DNA of 17,023 nt from Bacillota bacterium (lineage in GTDB: Bacteria; Bacillota; Clostridia; Tissierellales; Peptoniphilaceae), in contig JAEXCD010000119.1 in NCBI GenBank assembly GCA_023393715.1, positions 1 through 17,023 on the forward strand, in the 5' to 3' direction. Made by a program: the position numbers and the translations under genes. A model generated the notes under the pieces. The model did not search any database. It saw only the letters and a list, made by a program, of their open reading frames with translations, and was not told the origin of the DNA. Positions within the stretch are counted from its first letter, which is position 1. Every line of letters begins with the position of its first letter. Below are positions 7,632-15,032 of this stretch, piece by piece.

Positions 7632-7672
7632 AAAACAGGACTTTCGGTTTATTTCTCCGAAAGTCCTGTTTT
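7632..7672. terminator. Bidirectional intrinsic terminator between convergent genes
   Basis: The arms at 7632-7647 and 7657-7672 are exact 16-base reverse complements around a 9-base loop. The left arm begins with AAAA and the right arm ends with TTTT, so a T-run is produced in the RNA of either strand. It lies eight bases after the UroD-like gene stop and beyond the stop of the minus-strand ATPase gene, so it can end both transcripts. Confidence 0.88.
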
Positions 7673-7723
7673 GCCTGCCGCGACATGTGCCGCCGCGCAG
7701 CGGCGATAAGCCTCGCTGTGCGC

Positions 7724-9298
7724 TTATTTCTTAAAAATGCCGAGGAAGGATCGCGTGATTTGACGCCCGAACTCACGTCCGATTGAGCCGACGACCTGGT
7801 TCGCGAATTTTTCCGCACCACTCGGCTTCGCGGCCTCACGAGCCTTTCTGCGCGCTTCGGCCTCGGCGAGACGTTCGGCTGCGCGCTGAGCGCGCTCCAA
7901 CTGCGCTTCCTGACGTTTTTGCTCTGCAAGCTGCTGCTTTTGTGCCTCGCGCTCCGCGAGCTGGTTTTGTTTTTCCTGTTCCTGGACGAGCCGCTGCTCC
8001 TCCTGTTCTTTTATGGTTTTCTCCTTTTCCGCAGCGAGTAATTCGTATGCACTCTCGCGATCAATGGCCTGTGCATATTTTTCCAGTAAAGCGGACTGAT
8101 TGAGGAGTTGCATCCGCGACAGGGGATCGATTGCGGCCATCTGGCTGCGCGGCGGAAAGATCATTGTCCGAACGACGGGCGTCGGCGCGCCGTTTTCATC
8201 GAGAACCGAGACGAGCGCTTCGCCGACGGCAAGCGTAGTGATGGCTTCTTCGACGGAAAAGCTGCCGTCCTGGCAGAAATTCTGCGCCATTTTTCGGATA
8301 GCTAATTGATCCTTTGGCGTATACGCACGCAGCGCATGCTGAATCTTGTTGCCGCACTGGGACAGGATGATTTCCGGGATATCGGAGGGGCTTTGCGTAA
8401 TAAAGTAGATGCCGATCCCCTTTGAACGGGACAAACGAACCATCTGTTCGATTTGCTGTGAAAGATAGGGAGGAATATCGCGGAACAGAAGGTGTGCTTC
8501 ATCAAAGAAGAACGCAATGCGCGGATATTCCTGATCGCCGACCTCAGGAAGGGTCTGATAGAGCTCCGTCAGAAGCCAGAGCAGGAATGTTGCGTAGAGC
8601 ATGGGGCTGAGCAGGAGCTGATCGGAAGCGAGGATACTGATGATGCCGCGTCCGTCCGGAGCCGTGCGCAAAAGGTCCTCAATTTCAAACGACGGCTCGC
8701 CAAAAAACCGATCTCCGCCCTGTTCCTCGACGACGAGCAGCGCGCGAAGGATCGCGCCGACCGACGAGGAGGAGATATTTCCGTACCGGGCACGCAGCTC
8801 ATTTTTATTTTCGTCGATGTAGTTGAGCATGGCCCGCAAATCCTTGATATCGACCAGAAGCATCCGGTTTTCATCCGCGACGGAAAAGCAGATATTGAGG
8901 ACGCCCTCCTGAATCGCGTTCAATCCCAAAATACGCGACAGCAGAACCGGCCCCATTTCCGAAACGGTCGAACGGAGCGCACAGCCGCTCTGCCCATATA
9001 CATCTAAAAATTCAACGGGAAAGGACTGCGGCTCGTAATCGAGAAGCTGAAGCTGTTCCAGACGCGCGGCGATTTTTTCATCGACGGCGGCCGGCAGGCA
9101 AAGTGAGGCGAGATCGCCCTTTACGTCTGCTAAAAAGACGGGGACGCCTACGGCGGAAAGCTGTTCCGCAAGCACCTTCAGGGTTACGGTTTTTCCGGTG
9201 CCGGTAGCTCCGAAAATCGCTCCGTGCCGGTTGATTTTATCGCTGTTAAGCTGTACCCAGTCCTTTGCGCGTCCTATGGTGAGTTTTTGCTGTGTCAT
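7724..9298 (-). CDS. HerA-like P-loop ATPase, DUF853/YjgR family
   Basis: This 524-residue cytoplasmic ATPase belongs to the HerA/FtsK-type motor superfamily. Near the start it has Walker A GATGTGKT (30-37), then Walker B FFFDEAH (263-269 with D266 and E267) and a sensor-like ITQSP around 300. Residues about 423-490 are an uninterrupted Lys/Glu/Gln/Ala-rich coiled coil. A glycine-rich tail (about 501-524) of the kind seen in YjgR proteins ends the protein. The frame is open to 9511. I chose the ATG at 9296-9298 because the minus strand has GGAGGG at good spacing and Walker A then falls at the usual distance. No nuclease such as NurA is adjacent, so a link to end resection is not supported here. 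The biological role of the family is not settled. It is a single-gene unit converging on the catabolic operon. Confidence 0.88.
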   Translation of the reverse strand: MTQQKLTIGRAKDWVQLNSDKINRHGAIFGATGTGKTVTLKVLAEQLSAVGVPVFLADVKGDLASLCLPAAVDEKIAARLEQLQLLDYEPQSFPVEFLDVYGQSGCALRSTVSEMGPVLLSRILGLNAIQEGVLNICFSVADENRMLLVDIKDLRAMLNYIDENKNELRARYGNISSSSVGAILRALLVVEEQGGDRFFGEPSFEIEDLLRTAPDGRGIISILASDQLLLSPMLYATFLLWLLTELYQTLPEVGDQEYPRIAFFFDEAHLLFRDIPPYLSQQIEQMVRLSRSKGIGIYFITQSPSDIPEIILSQCGNKIQHALRAYTPKDQLAIRKMAQNFCQDGSFSVEEAITTLAVGEALVSVLDENGAPTPVVRTMIFPPRSQMAAIDPLSRMQLLNQSALLEKYAQAIDRESAYELLAAEKEKTIKEQEEQRLVQEQEKQNQLAEREAQKQQLAEQKRQEAQLERAQRAAERLAEAEARRKAREAAKPSGAEKFANQVVGSIGREFGRQITRSFLGIFKK

Positions 9299-9341
9299 TG
9301 CACCCTCCTGCATTCCTTTTCTTTTCGTAAGTATTTTCTTT

Positions 9342-9347
9342 ATTATA
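9342..9347 (-). promoter_or_regulatory. Candidate -10 box for the HerA-like ATPase gene
   Basis: Read on the minus strand this is TATAAT, a perfect -10 hexamer, 44 bases before the ATG. It predicts a leader of roughly 35-40 bases that contains the GGAGGG ribosome binding site. No good -35 match stands at 16-18 bases, so the assignment rests on the -10 alone. Confidence 0.5.
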
Positions 9348-9428
9348 TCGCATTCACGGGAATTTGAGGATGTGCATTGTAGCAGAAAAATGTAAAAAAA
9401 TTCATCTGCGCAAGCGGCGGTTTTAGTG

Positions 9429-9434
9429 TATACT
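9429..9434 (+). promoter_or_regulatory. Candidate -10 box for the ruvCAB operon
   Basis: TATACT, preceded directly by TG, lies 34 bases before the chosen TTG start of the first operon gene. It would start transcription near 9441. The -35 region is poor: no TTGACA-like hexamer stands at 16-18 bases. It is the only reasonable promoter I see between the divergent ATPase gene and this operon. Confidence 0.5.
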
Positions 9435-9452
9435 GAAACAACGAGAGCAATG

Positions 9453-9461
9453 AAAGGGGGG
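9453..9461 (+). promoter_or_regulatory. Ribosome binding site that decides a TTG start
   Basis: AAAGGGGGG is the only strong Shine-Dalgarno sequence near the 5' end of this gene. It stands six bases before an in-frame TTG at 9468. The in-frame ATG at 9450 lies upstream of this site and has only a weak GAGAG before it, so TTG is preferred. Confidence 0.6.
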
Positions 9462-9467
9462 CTTGCT

Positions 9468-10190
9468 TTGGACGATAGCTTACTCAGCGTTGAAAAAAGT
9501 CTGGAATACAAATTTTTGTACGAAAGCGATGCGGATTCTCTGCATCTGCTGCTGTCGATGCTGGCTCACCGATATTGCTACAACAATCTGCGCCCGCGGT
9601 ACACGCTGATGAAAAAACTGAATACGGCATTAAAGCGTTCGCTTGTGGATCGACGGGATCGCGAATACGTGATTCTGGCGCTGCGACGGCTCATCAATGA
9701 CGACGTCAACCGCTTTGAAATGGCGATGGTGGTCGACGCATATTCGCTGGGCCATCACGACAATACATGGGTCAATCAGGTCGAACGGTGTGCCGTCGAA
9801 CAATACGATCCCGAAGAGCTTTCCCGGATGTGTGTTCTGTTTCAAAACCAAAAGGACGGGCGTGCGATGGGGCTGAAATCGAAATTGTTCTTTGCGCTGA
9901 AGGAGCAGACGAATCAGTTCTCCGAAATAAAGCATTTTTCGGATGTGTATTGCCGCAGGGTTCTGAAGAAAAAGATTTACCGGCTGAACGAACACTTAGA
10001 TAAACAGATCGTCGTCGATTTTGAGGATCTGTCGCGTTTAAAGCTCGAGGAAAACAATCTGACGCTCAAGGAGCTCAATCACGTTTATACCAAGTGTAAT
10101 CAGTATCTGTACGATAATGTGACCAAGGTATATAAAGAAGCGTATTGGAATGGAATCAATGACGCCGTATTGAAGAGGTATTCCGGATGA
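9468..10190 (+). CDS. Conserved-looking protein of unknown function, first gene of the ruvCAB operon
   Basis: I do not recognise this protein. With the TTG start it has 240 residues and is soluble, with no signal peptide or membrane segment. It is rich in leucine, arginine, lysine and tyrosine and probably mainly alpha-helical. No Walker, metal-binding or catalytic motif stands out. A possible alternative start is the ATG at 9450, adding six residues; the frame itself is open from a GTG at 9426 that overlaps the predicted promoter and is unlikely. Its stop overlaps the ruvC start in the ATGA arrangement at 10187-10190, so the two proteins are probably translationally coupled. That placement hints at a role near recombination or DNA repair, but gene position alone is thin evidence. 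Base composition and codon use look like those of the neighbours, so I see no sign of recent transfer. Confidence 0.8.
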   Translation: MDDSLLSVEKSLEYKFLYESDADSLHLLLSMLAHRYCYNNLRPRYTLMKKLNTALKRSLVDRRDREYVILALRRLINDDVNRFEMAMVVDAYSLGHHDNTWVNQVERCAVEQYDPEELSRMCVLFQNQKDGRAMGLKSKLFFALKEQTNQFSEIKHFSDVYCRRVLKKKIYRLNEHLDKQIVVDFEDLSRLKLEENNLTLKELNHVYTKCNQYLYDNVTKVYKEAYWNGINDAVLKRYSG

Positions 10191-10681
10191 TCATTATGGG
10201 AATCGATCCGGGAATCGCCTTGGTTGGATACGGCGTTATTTCTTTTGATGGGAACACGCTGCGCGTTTTGGAGTACGGCTGCATCGATACACCTGCGCAC
10301 ATGCCGATCCCCGAGCGTCTGGTCATCATCGACCGCGAGCTCGAGGCAATCATTCGGCGATATCGTCCGGAAGAGGTCGCGTTCGAGGAATTATTTTTTT
10401 ACCAAAATAAGACGACCGGCATTATGGTCGCACAGGCGCGAGGCGTCGAGGTTCTGGCCTGCCGAAAATTCGGCCTTGCCCTGTACGAGTATACGCCGTC
10501 TCAAATCAAACAGGCGGTCTGCGGCTACGGAAAGGCCGCAAAGCTCCAGGTGCAAAGCGCGGTACAGATGCTGCTTCGGCTGAGCGAACTGCCGAAGCCG
10601 GATGATGCGGCGGACGGCTTGGCGGTGGCGATATGCCATGCCTTTGGACAGCGTTTCAAAACAACAAATGAGATGAGGTAA
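10187..10681 (+). CDS. ruvC: Crossover junction endodeoxyribonuclease RuvC
   Basis: RuvC cuts Holliday junctions symmetrically to resolve recombination intermediates, acting with the RuvAB motor. The 164-residue length is normal. The RNase H-like fold's acidic residues are all present: D7 in GIDPG, E67 in VAFEE, and D140 and D143 in the DAAD motif. The start overlaps the stop of the preceding gene; AGAGG about nine bases upstream supports this ATG over a second ATG at 10196. The ruvA start follows after only two bases, so the three ruv genes are expressed together. Nothing unusual is visible in the protein. Confidence 0.96.
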   Translation: MIIMGIDPGIALVGYGVISFDGNTLRVLEYGCIDTPAHMPIPERLVIIDRELEAIIRRYRPEEVAFEELFFYQNKTTGIMVAQARGVEVLACRKFGLALYEYTPSQIKQAVCGYGKAAKLQVQSAVQMLLRLSELPKPDDAADGLAVAICHAFGQRFKTTNEMR

Positions 10682-10683
10682 CG

Positions 10684-11271
10684 ATGTACGCCTATATCAG
10701 GGGGGAAGTACAGGGGCTGGAGGACGGCTTTCTGATCGTCGAAAACAACGGAATCGGTTATCAGATTTTGGTTTCCGCGCAGTCTCTCTCTCACTTCCAG
10801 ATCGGACAAAATTACAAAATCCATACGCTCTATGTCGTTCGGGAGGACGGCGTCAATCTGTACGGCTTCTACGACGAAGAGGAGCGGGATATGTTTCAGC
10901 TTCTGACCAAGGTATCCAGCGTGGGCGCAAAAATTGCGCTGGGCATCCTTTCAGCGCTGTCGGTCGAGCAGATTCGGCGGGCGGTACTGCAGTCCGACGT
11001 TGCCGCGCTGACGCAGGCGCCGGGAATTGGCCGGAAAACGGCGGGACGTATTTTGCTGGAGCTGATCGACCCGATTCAGAAAATGGGTTATGTTGCGCCG
11101 GCGAGTGAGATCGTCGGAAAGGAGCCGTCGGCCGATTGGACCGTGGCGGTTGAGGCGCTTGTCAATCTGGGCTATGCCAAAAACGAAGCGGAGCGCGCCG
11201 TGAAGAGCGTGGCATCGGAAAATCAAACGCTGGAACAGGTCGTCCGCGCCGCGCTTCGCGCGCTTTCGTAA
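10684..11271 (+). CDS. ruvA: Holliday junction branch migration complex subunit RuvA
   Basis: RuvA binds four-way DNA junctions as a tetramer and loads the RuvB hexamer. At 195 residues it has the standard architecture: an N-terminal OB fold (about 1-63), two helix-hairpin-helix motifs centred on VSSVGAKIALGIL (from 77) and APGIGRKTAGRILLEL (112-127), and a C-terminal three-helix domain (about 150-195) that contacts RuvB. The start two bases after the ruvC stop has a GAGG overlapping the ruvC end. It is followed by ruvB after 12 bases, the usual operon order. Confidence 0.96.
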   Translation: MYAYIRGEVQGLEDGFLIVENNGIGYQILVSAQSLSHFQIGQNYKIHTLYVVREDGVNLYGFYDEEERDMFQLLTKVSSVGAKIALGILSALSVEQIRRAVLQSDVAALTQAPGIGRKTAGRILLELIDPIQKMGYVAPASEIVGKEPSADWTVAVEALVNLGYAKNEAERAVKSVASENQTLEQVVRAALRALS

Positions 11272-11283
11272 AGGGGTGATTTT

Positions 11284-12303
11284 ATGGAACACGACCTTCA
11301 TCGAATCATCGGCGCCGGTTATCAGCAGGAGGACCGGGAGGTAGAAAACAATCTTCGTCCAAGGTGGATGGAGGACTATATCGGTCAGGAAAAGGCGAAG
11401 GAAAAGCTCGCCATTTTTATCGATGCCGCTAAAAGCCGTGCGGAGTCCTTGGATCACGTGCTGCTTTCAGGGCCTCCGGGATTGGGCAAGACGACCCTGG
11501 CGTCGATTATCGCAAATGAAATGGGCGCGAATATAAAGATGACCTCCGGCCCCGCCATCGAACGGCAAGGGGATTTAGCGAGCATTTTGACCAATCTCAA
11601 GGCGGGCGACGTGCTGTTCATCGACGAAATTCACCGAATGAATCGCAGCGTCGAGGAGGTATTGTATCCCGCCATGGAGGATTTTGTACTCGATATCATG
11701 GTCGGAAAAGGAACGACGGCGCAGAGCCTGCGCATTGATCTGGAGCGGTTTACGCTGATTGGCGCGACGACGAGATCCGGCATGCTGAGCTCGCCGCTTC
11801 GCGATCGTTTTGGCGTGCTGATGAGCTTTGATCTGTACAATGAGGAAGAGCTTGCGCACATCGTGCTGCGCTCCTCGGGGATTCTGGGCGTACACATTAC
11901 CGAGAATGCGTGCCGGGAAATCGGTCGGCGTTCCCGTGGAACGCCGAGAATTGCCAACCGCCTGTTAAAACGGGTACGGGATTACGCTCAGGTTCGCGCC
12001 GATGGAGAGATCACGCTTTCCGTGGCGCGCGAGGCGCTCTCGCTGCTGGAGGTGGATGAGCTGGGACTGGATAAGGACGATCGGAAAATTGTCACGTTGA
12101 TCGCCCAAAATTTTAATGGCGGTCCCGTCGGCGTCGATACGATCGCCGCATCCAGCGGGGAGGAAAGCGTCACAATCGAGGATGTCATTGAACCGTTTTT
12201 GCTGCAGATCGGCTTTTTGACGCGAACGCCGCGCGGGCGCGTTTTGACGGAAAGAGCATATGAGCATTTTCACCTGCCGAAAACAGGGCGCGGCACGATC
12301 TGA
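11284..12303 (+). CDS. ruvB: Holliday junction branch migration DNA helicase RuvB
   Basis: RuvB is the hexameric AAA+ motor that pumps DNA through the RuvA-bound junction. The 339-residue protein is of normal length and has Walker A GPPGLGKT (63-70), Walker B DEIH (114-117), sensor 1 GATTRSG (160-166) and the arginine finger region PLRDRFG with R173. A winged-helix DNA-binding domain closes the protein, recognisable by GGPVGVDTIAAS and FLTRTPRGR. The ATG is preceded by AAGGGGTG. A gap of 69 bases separates it from queA, the widest inside this operon. It holds no terminator or obvious promoter; it does hold a 19-codon ATG frame at 12306-12365 without a ribosome binding site. Confidence 0.97.
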   Translation: MEHDLHRIIGAGYQQEDREVENNLRPRWMEDYIGQEKAKEKLAIFIDAAKSRAESLDHVLLSGPPGLGKTTLASIIANEMGANIKMTSGPAIERQGDLASILTNLKAGDVLFIDEIHRMNRSVEEVLYPAMEDFVLDIMVGKGTTAQSLRIDLERFTLIGATTRSGMLSSPLRDRFGVLMSFDLYNEEELAHIVLRSSGILGVHITENACREIGRRSRGTPRIANRLLKRVRDYAQVRADGEITLSVAREALSLLEVDELGLDKDDRKIVTLIAQNFNGGPVGVDTIAASSGEESVTIEDVIEPFLLQIGFLTRTPRGRVLTERAYEHFHLPKTGRGTI

Positions 12304-12372
12304 GTATGAGCGAAAAATGTCTGAATATGAATGAAATTAGGAAAAGAAGCCTTTTGAAAAGTTGAGGACGGA

Positions 12373-13419
12373 ATGAGAACAGAGGATTTTGATTTTGAAT
12401 TGGACGAATCGCTGATTGCGCAGCATCCGGAAAAAAAGCGGGAGAATTGTCGTCTGATGGTCATGGATCGCGCCACCGGCGAGTTGGAGCACCGGCGCTT
12501 TTACGAGCTGGGCGATTTTCTTCGCCCGGGAGACTGTCTGATTATGAACGATACGCGCGTTTTGCCGGCGCGCCTGTACGGCGCGCGCCCGGGCTGCGAG
12601 GAGTCCATCGAGGTGCTGCTGCTGCGGAATATCGAGGGAAGGGACTGGGAATGTCTGGTGCGCCCCGGCAAAAAAATGAAGGAAAACACAAGGATCGCCT
12701 TTTCCGATGAATTGTCGGCAACCGTCATCGATATTTTAGACGACGGACAGCGCGTCCTGCGCTTCGAATTCGATGGGATCTTTGAAGAAATTCTGGACCG
12801 GCTGGGGAACATGCCTCTGCCGCCCTACATTACGGAGAAGCTGGAAAACAAGGAAGACTATCAGACGGTTTATGCGCGCGTCAATGGTTCGGCTGCGGCG
12901 CCGACCGCCGGCTTGCATTTTTCTGAGGCGCTGATGGACGAGCTTCGGGCGCAGGGCGTATCGATCGGCTTTCTGACGCTGCACGTAGGGCTGGGGACCT
13001 TCCGTCCGGTCAAGGAAGAGGAAATCGAAAACCACAAAATGCACTCCGAATTTTACGTTCTGTCCGAAGAAACGGCTGCGTTAATTCGAAAAACAAAGGC
13101 GCAGGGCGGCCGCATCATCACGGTGGGAACGACCTCGACGCGGACACTCGAAAGCGTGATGCAGAAGCGCGGCGAAATCGTGGCGGACAGCGGGTGGACG
13201 AGCATTTTTATCTATCCGGGCTACACATACCGGGCGATCGACGGCATTATTACGAATTTCCACCTCCCCAAGTCGACGCTCATCATGATGATTTCCGCCT
13301 TTGCCGGACGGGAGCACATATTGGATGCGTATCGCACGGCGAACCAGCTCGGCTACCGTTTCTTTAGCTTTGGCGATGCGATGCTGATCGCGGATCGGGG
13401 GATGTCATGCCGGCCGTAA
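12373..13419 (+). CDS. queA: S-adenosylmethionine:tRNA ribosyltransferase-isomerase QueA
   Basis: QueA transfers and isomerises the ribosyl part of S-adenosylmethionine onto preQ1-modified tRNA to make epoxyqueuosine, the penultimate step of queuosine synthesis. At 348 residues it has the usual length. Family hallmarks are the N-terminal DFDFELDESLIAQ-type segment, LIMNDTRVLPARL, the block AAPTAGLHF, HVGLGTFRPV and the C-terminal ITNFHLPKSTLIMM. GAGG precedes the ATG at proper spacing. The last 13 bases overlap the start of tgt, so the two queuosine genes are translationally coupled. No preQ1 riboswitch is visible in the 69 bases upstream, so control appears to come from the whole operon. Confidence 0.97.
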   Translation: MRTEDFDFELDESLIAQHPEKKRENCRLMVMDRATGELEHRRFYELGDFLRPGDCLIMNDTRVLPARLYGARPGCEESIEVLLLRNIEGRDWECLVRPGKKMKENTRIAFSDELSATVIDILDDGQRVLRFEFDGIFEEILDRLGNMPLPPYITEKLENKEDYQTVYARVNGSAAAPTAGLHFSEALMDELRAQGVSIGFLTLHVGLGTFRPVKEEEIENHKMHSEFYVLSEETAALIRKTKAQGGRIITVGTTSTRTLESVMQKRGEIVADSGWTSIFIYPGYTYRAIDGIITNFHLPKSTLIMMISAFAGREHILDAYRTANQLGYRFFSFGDAMLIADRGMSCRP

Positions 13420-14546
13420 CCTATGAATTGATCCATGAATCGAAGGATTGCGGCGCTCGCGCCGGTGTTTTACACACGCCGCACGGCGATGTCCTGACGC
13501 CGGTTTTCATGCCGGTCGGCACGCGCGCCACAGTGAAGGCGATGACGCCGGAAGAATTAAAGGAGCTGGGCGCACAGATTATTCTGGGCAATACCTACCA
13601 CCTCTACCTGCGTCCGGGACAGGAAATCATACGCCGGGCGGGCGGGCTGCACCGCTTCATGAACTGGAACCGGCCGATTCTGACGGATTCCGGCGGATTT
13701 CAGGTATTCAGTCTTTCGGATGCGCGGAAGATCAGGGAGGACGGCGTCGAGTTCCGGTCTCATATCGACGGATCGAAGCATTTCATCAGTCCGGAAAAAT
13801 CCATTGAAATTCAGACCGATCTCGGTTCGGATATCATGATGGCCTTTGATGAATGCGTTCCGTATCCCGCGGATTACGAGTATACAAAGCGCTCGATGGA
13901 ACGCACGCTGCGATGGCTTGAGCGCTGTAAAAAAGCGCAGACGAGAAGCGATCAGTCCCTCTTCGGTATCGTCCAGGGCGGCTTTTATGAGGATCTCCGA
14001 GAGCAATCGGCGCGCGCAACGATCGATATGGATCTCGACGGCTATGCCGTCGGCGGGATCAGCGTCGGAGAGCCCGCGGAGGAATTCGGACGGATTTTGC
14101 GTTACACGGTGCCATTCCTGCCAAAGGACAAGCCGCGTTACAATATGGGCATCGGGACGCCGGACTACCTGTTTGAATCCGTCGAGGCAGGCATTGATAT
14201 GGCGGATTGCGTGCTGCCGACGCGCATTGCCCGAAACGGCACGGCGATGACGCACAGGGGAAATGTGACGATCCGCAATGCGCGATTCCGCGATGATTTT
14301 TCCCCTCTGGATGAGGAATGCGATTGCTATACCTGCCGGAACTATACCAAGGCATATCTTCGCCATCTGGTCAACGTCAACGAAATTTTGGGTGCGCGAT
14401 TGCTGACCACTCATAACCTGCACTTTTTAACGCATCTCATGCAGGAGATGAGACAAAGTATTCTGGAAGATCGCTTCCTTGCGTTTAAGCGGGACTTCTA
14501 TCGACATTTCGGCTATACGGCCGCTGACGATCTTATAGAAATATGA
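13407..14546 (+). CDS. tgt: tRNA-guanine transglycosylase (queuine/preQ1 tRNA-ribosyltransferase)
   Basis: Tgt exchanges guanine-34 in the anticodon of GUN tRNAs for preQ1, the step just before QueA. The 379-residue protein is full length. Catalytic aspartates are visible as D94 in TDSGGFQ and D267 in ADCVLPTRIARNG. The zinc site is complete as C305-x-C307-x2-C310 with H336, the spacing known for bacterial Tgt. The chosen ATG lies inside the end of queA and has GGGGG just upstream. Proximity to queA and yajC is the arrangement commonly seen in Bacillota and other bacteria. Confidence 0.97.
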   Translation: MPAVTYELIHESKDCGARAGVLHTPHGDVLTPVFMPVGTRATVKAMTPEELKELGAQIILGNTYHLYLRPGQEIIRRAGGLHRFMNWNRPILTDSGGFQVFSLSDARKIREDGVEFRSHIDGSKHFISPEKSIEIQTDLGSDIMMAFDECVPYPADYEYTKRSMERTLRWLERCKKAQTRSDQSLFGIVQGGFYEDLREQSARATIDMDLDGYAVGGISVGEPAEEFGRILRYTVPFLPKDKPRYNMGIGTPDYLFESVEAGIDMADCVLPTRIARNGTAMTHRGNVTIRNARFRDDFSPLDEECDCYTCRNYTKAYLRHLVNVNEILGARLLTTHNLHFLTHLMQEMRQSILEDRFLAFKRDFYRHFGYTAADDLIEI

Positions 14547-14580
14547 TAAAATAAACGAAATTATACACTTGGAGGTTGAT

Positions 14581-14955
14581 ATGCCACAGGGAATGGAAAG
14601 TATGTTTTTGCTGCTGGGACTCTTCGGAGTGATGTATTTTCTGATGATCCGTCCGCAGAAGAAAAAGCAGGAGCAGGAAAGAAAAATGCGCTCCGAGATG
14701 AAGGTGGGCGATCAGATCGTTACAATCGGCGGCATCCGCGGTCGTGTAACGGACATTCGGGAAGATTCCTTTGAAATTGAGACGGGCGGGGATCATCTCC
14801 GTATTGAATTTCTGAAGCAGGCGCTTTCTTACGTCGTGCGCCCCGTTCCGGGAACGGAATTTGCCGAGAAGGAACGTTTTGAGTATGAGGCTTCGGACAA
14901 CGAGGGAGACGAAAACGCCGCCTTCGGGAAGGAAGAACCGGAAGACGAAAATTAA
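14581..14955 (+). CDS. yajC: Preprotein translocase accessory subunit YajC
   Basis: YajC is a small single-span membrane protein that associates with SecDF and the Sec channel. This 124-residue protein has one hydrophobic span (about 6-23) ending in YFLMIRPQKKKQ, the family hallmark, followed by a charged cytoplasmic domain with MKVGDQIVTIGGIRGRV. A Glu/Asp-rich tail (about 98-124) is family-typical in length but unusually acidic. The start is the ATG at 14581 after GGAGG (14571-14575). An in-frame TTG at 14569 overlaps that ribosome binding site and is unlikely. secD and secF, which often follow, are absent here; an intrinsic terminator follows instead. Confidence 0.93.
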   Translation: MPQGMESMFLLLGLFGVMYFLMIRPQKKKQEQERKMRSEMKVGDQIVTIGGIRGRVTDIREDSFEIETGGDHLRIEFLKQALSYVVRPVPGTEFAEKERFEYEASDNEGDENAAFGKEEPEDEN

Positions 14956-14973
14956 AACGGATTTCGCAGAAGC

Positions 14974-15012
14974 GCAAAGAGATGAAGGGCTTTTCGTCTC
15001 TTTGCCTTTTTC
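14974..15012 (+). terminator. Intrinsic terminator of the ruv-que-yajC operon
   Basis: Arms at 14974-14986 (GCAAAGAGATGAA) and 14993-15005 pair over 13 positions with one G-T wobble around a 6-base loop. The run CTTTTTC at 15006-15012 follows directly. It lies 18 bases after the yajC stop and only about 20 bases before the recJ start, so recJ needs a promoter inside or upstream of this element, or read-through. Confidence 0.85.
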
Positions 15013-15032
15013 AATATGGAAAAGAGAGTACG

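Noticed and set aside
7691..7705. Small GC-rich hairpin CGCCGC-GCA-GCGGCG after the operon terminator
   Set aside because: It has no T-run and is a single copy; the adjacent 16-bp hairpin already explains termination on both strands.
12306..12365. 19-codon ATG frame between ruvB and queA as a leader peptide
   Set aside because: It has no ribosome binding site and no attenuator-like hairpin follows; a frame of this size is expected by chance.
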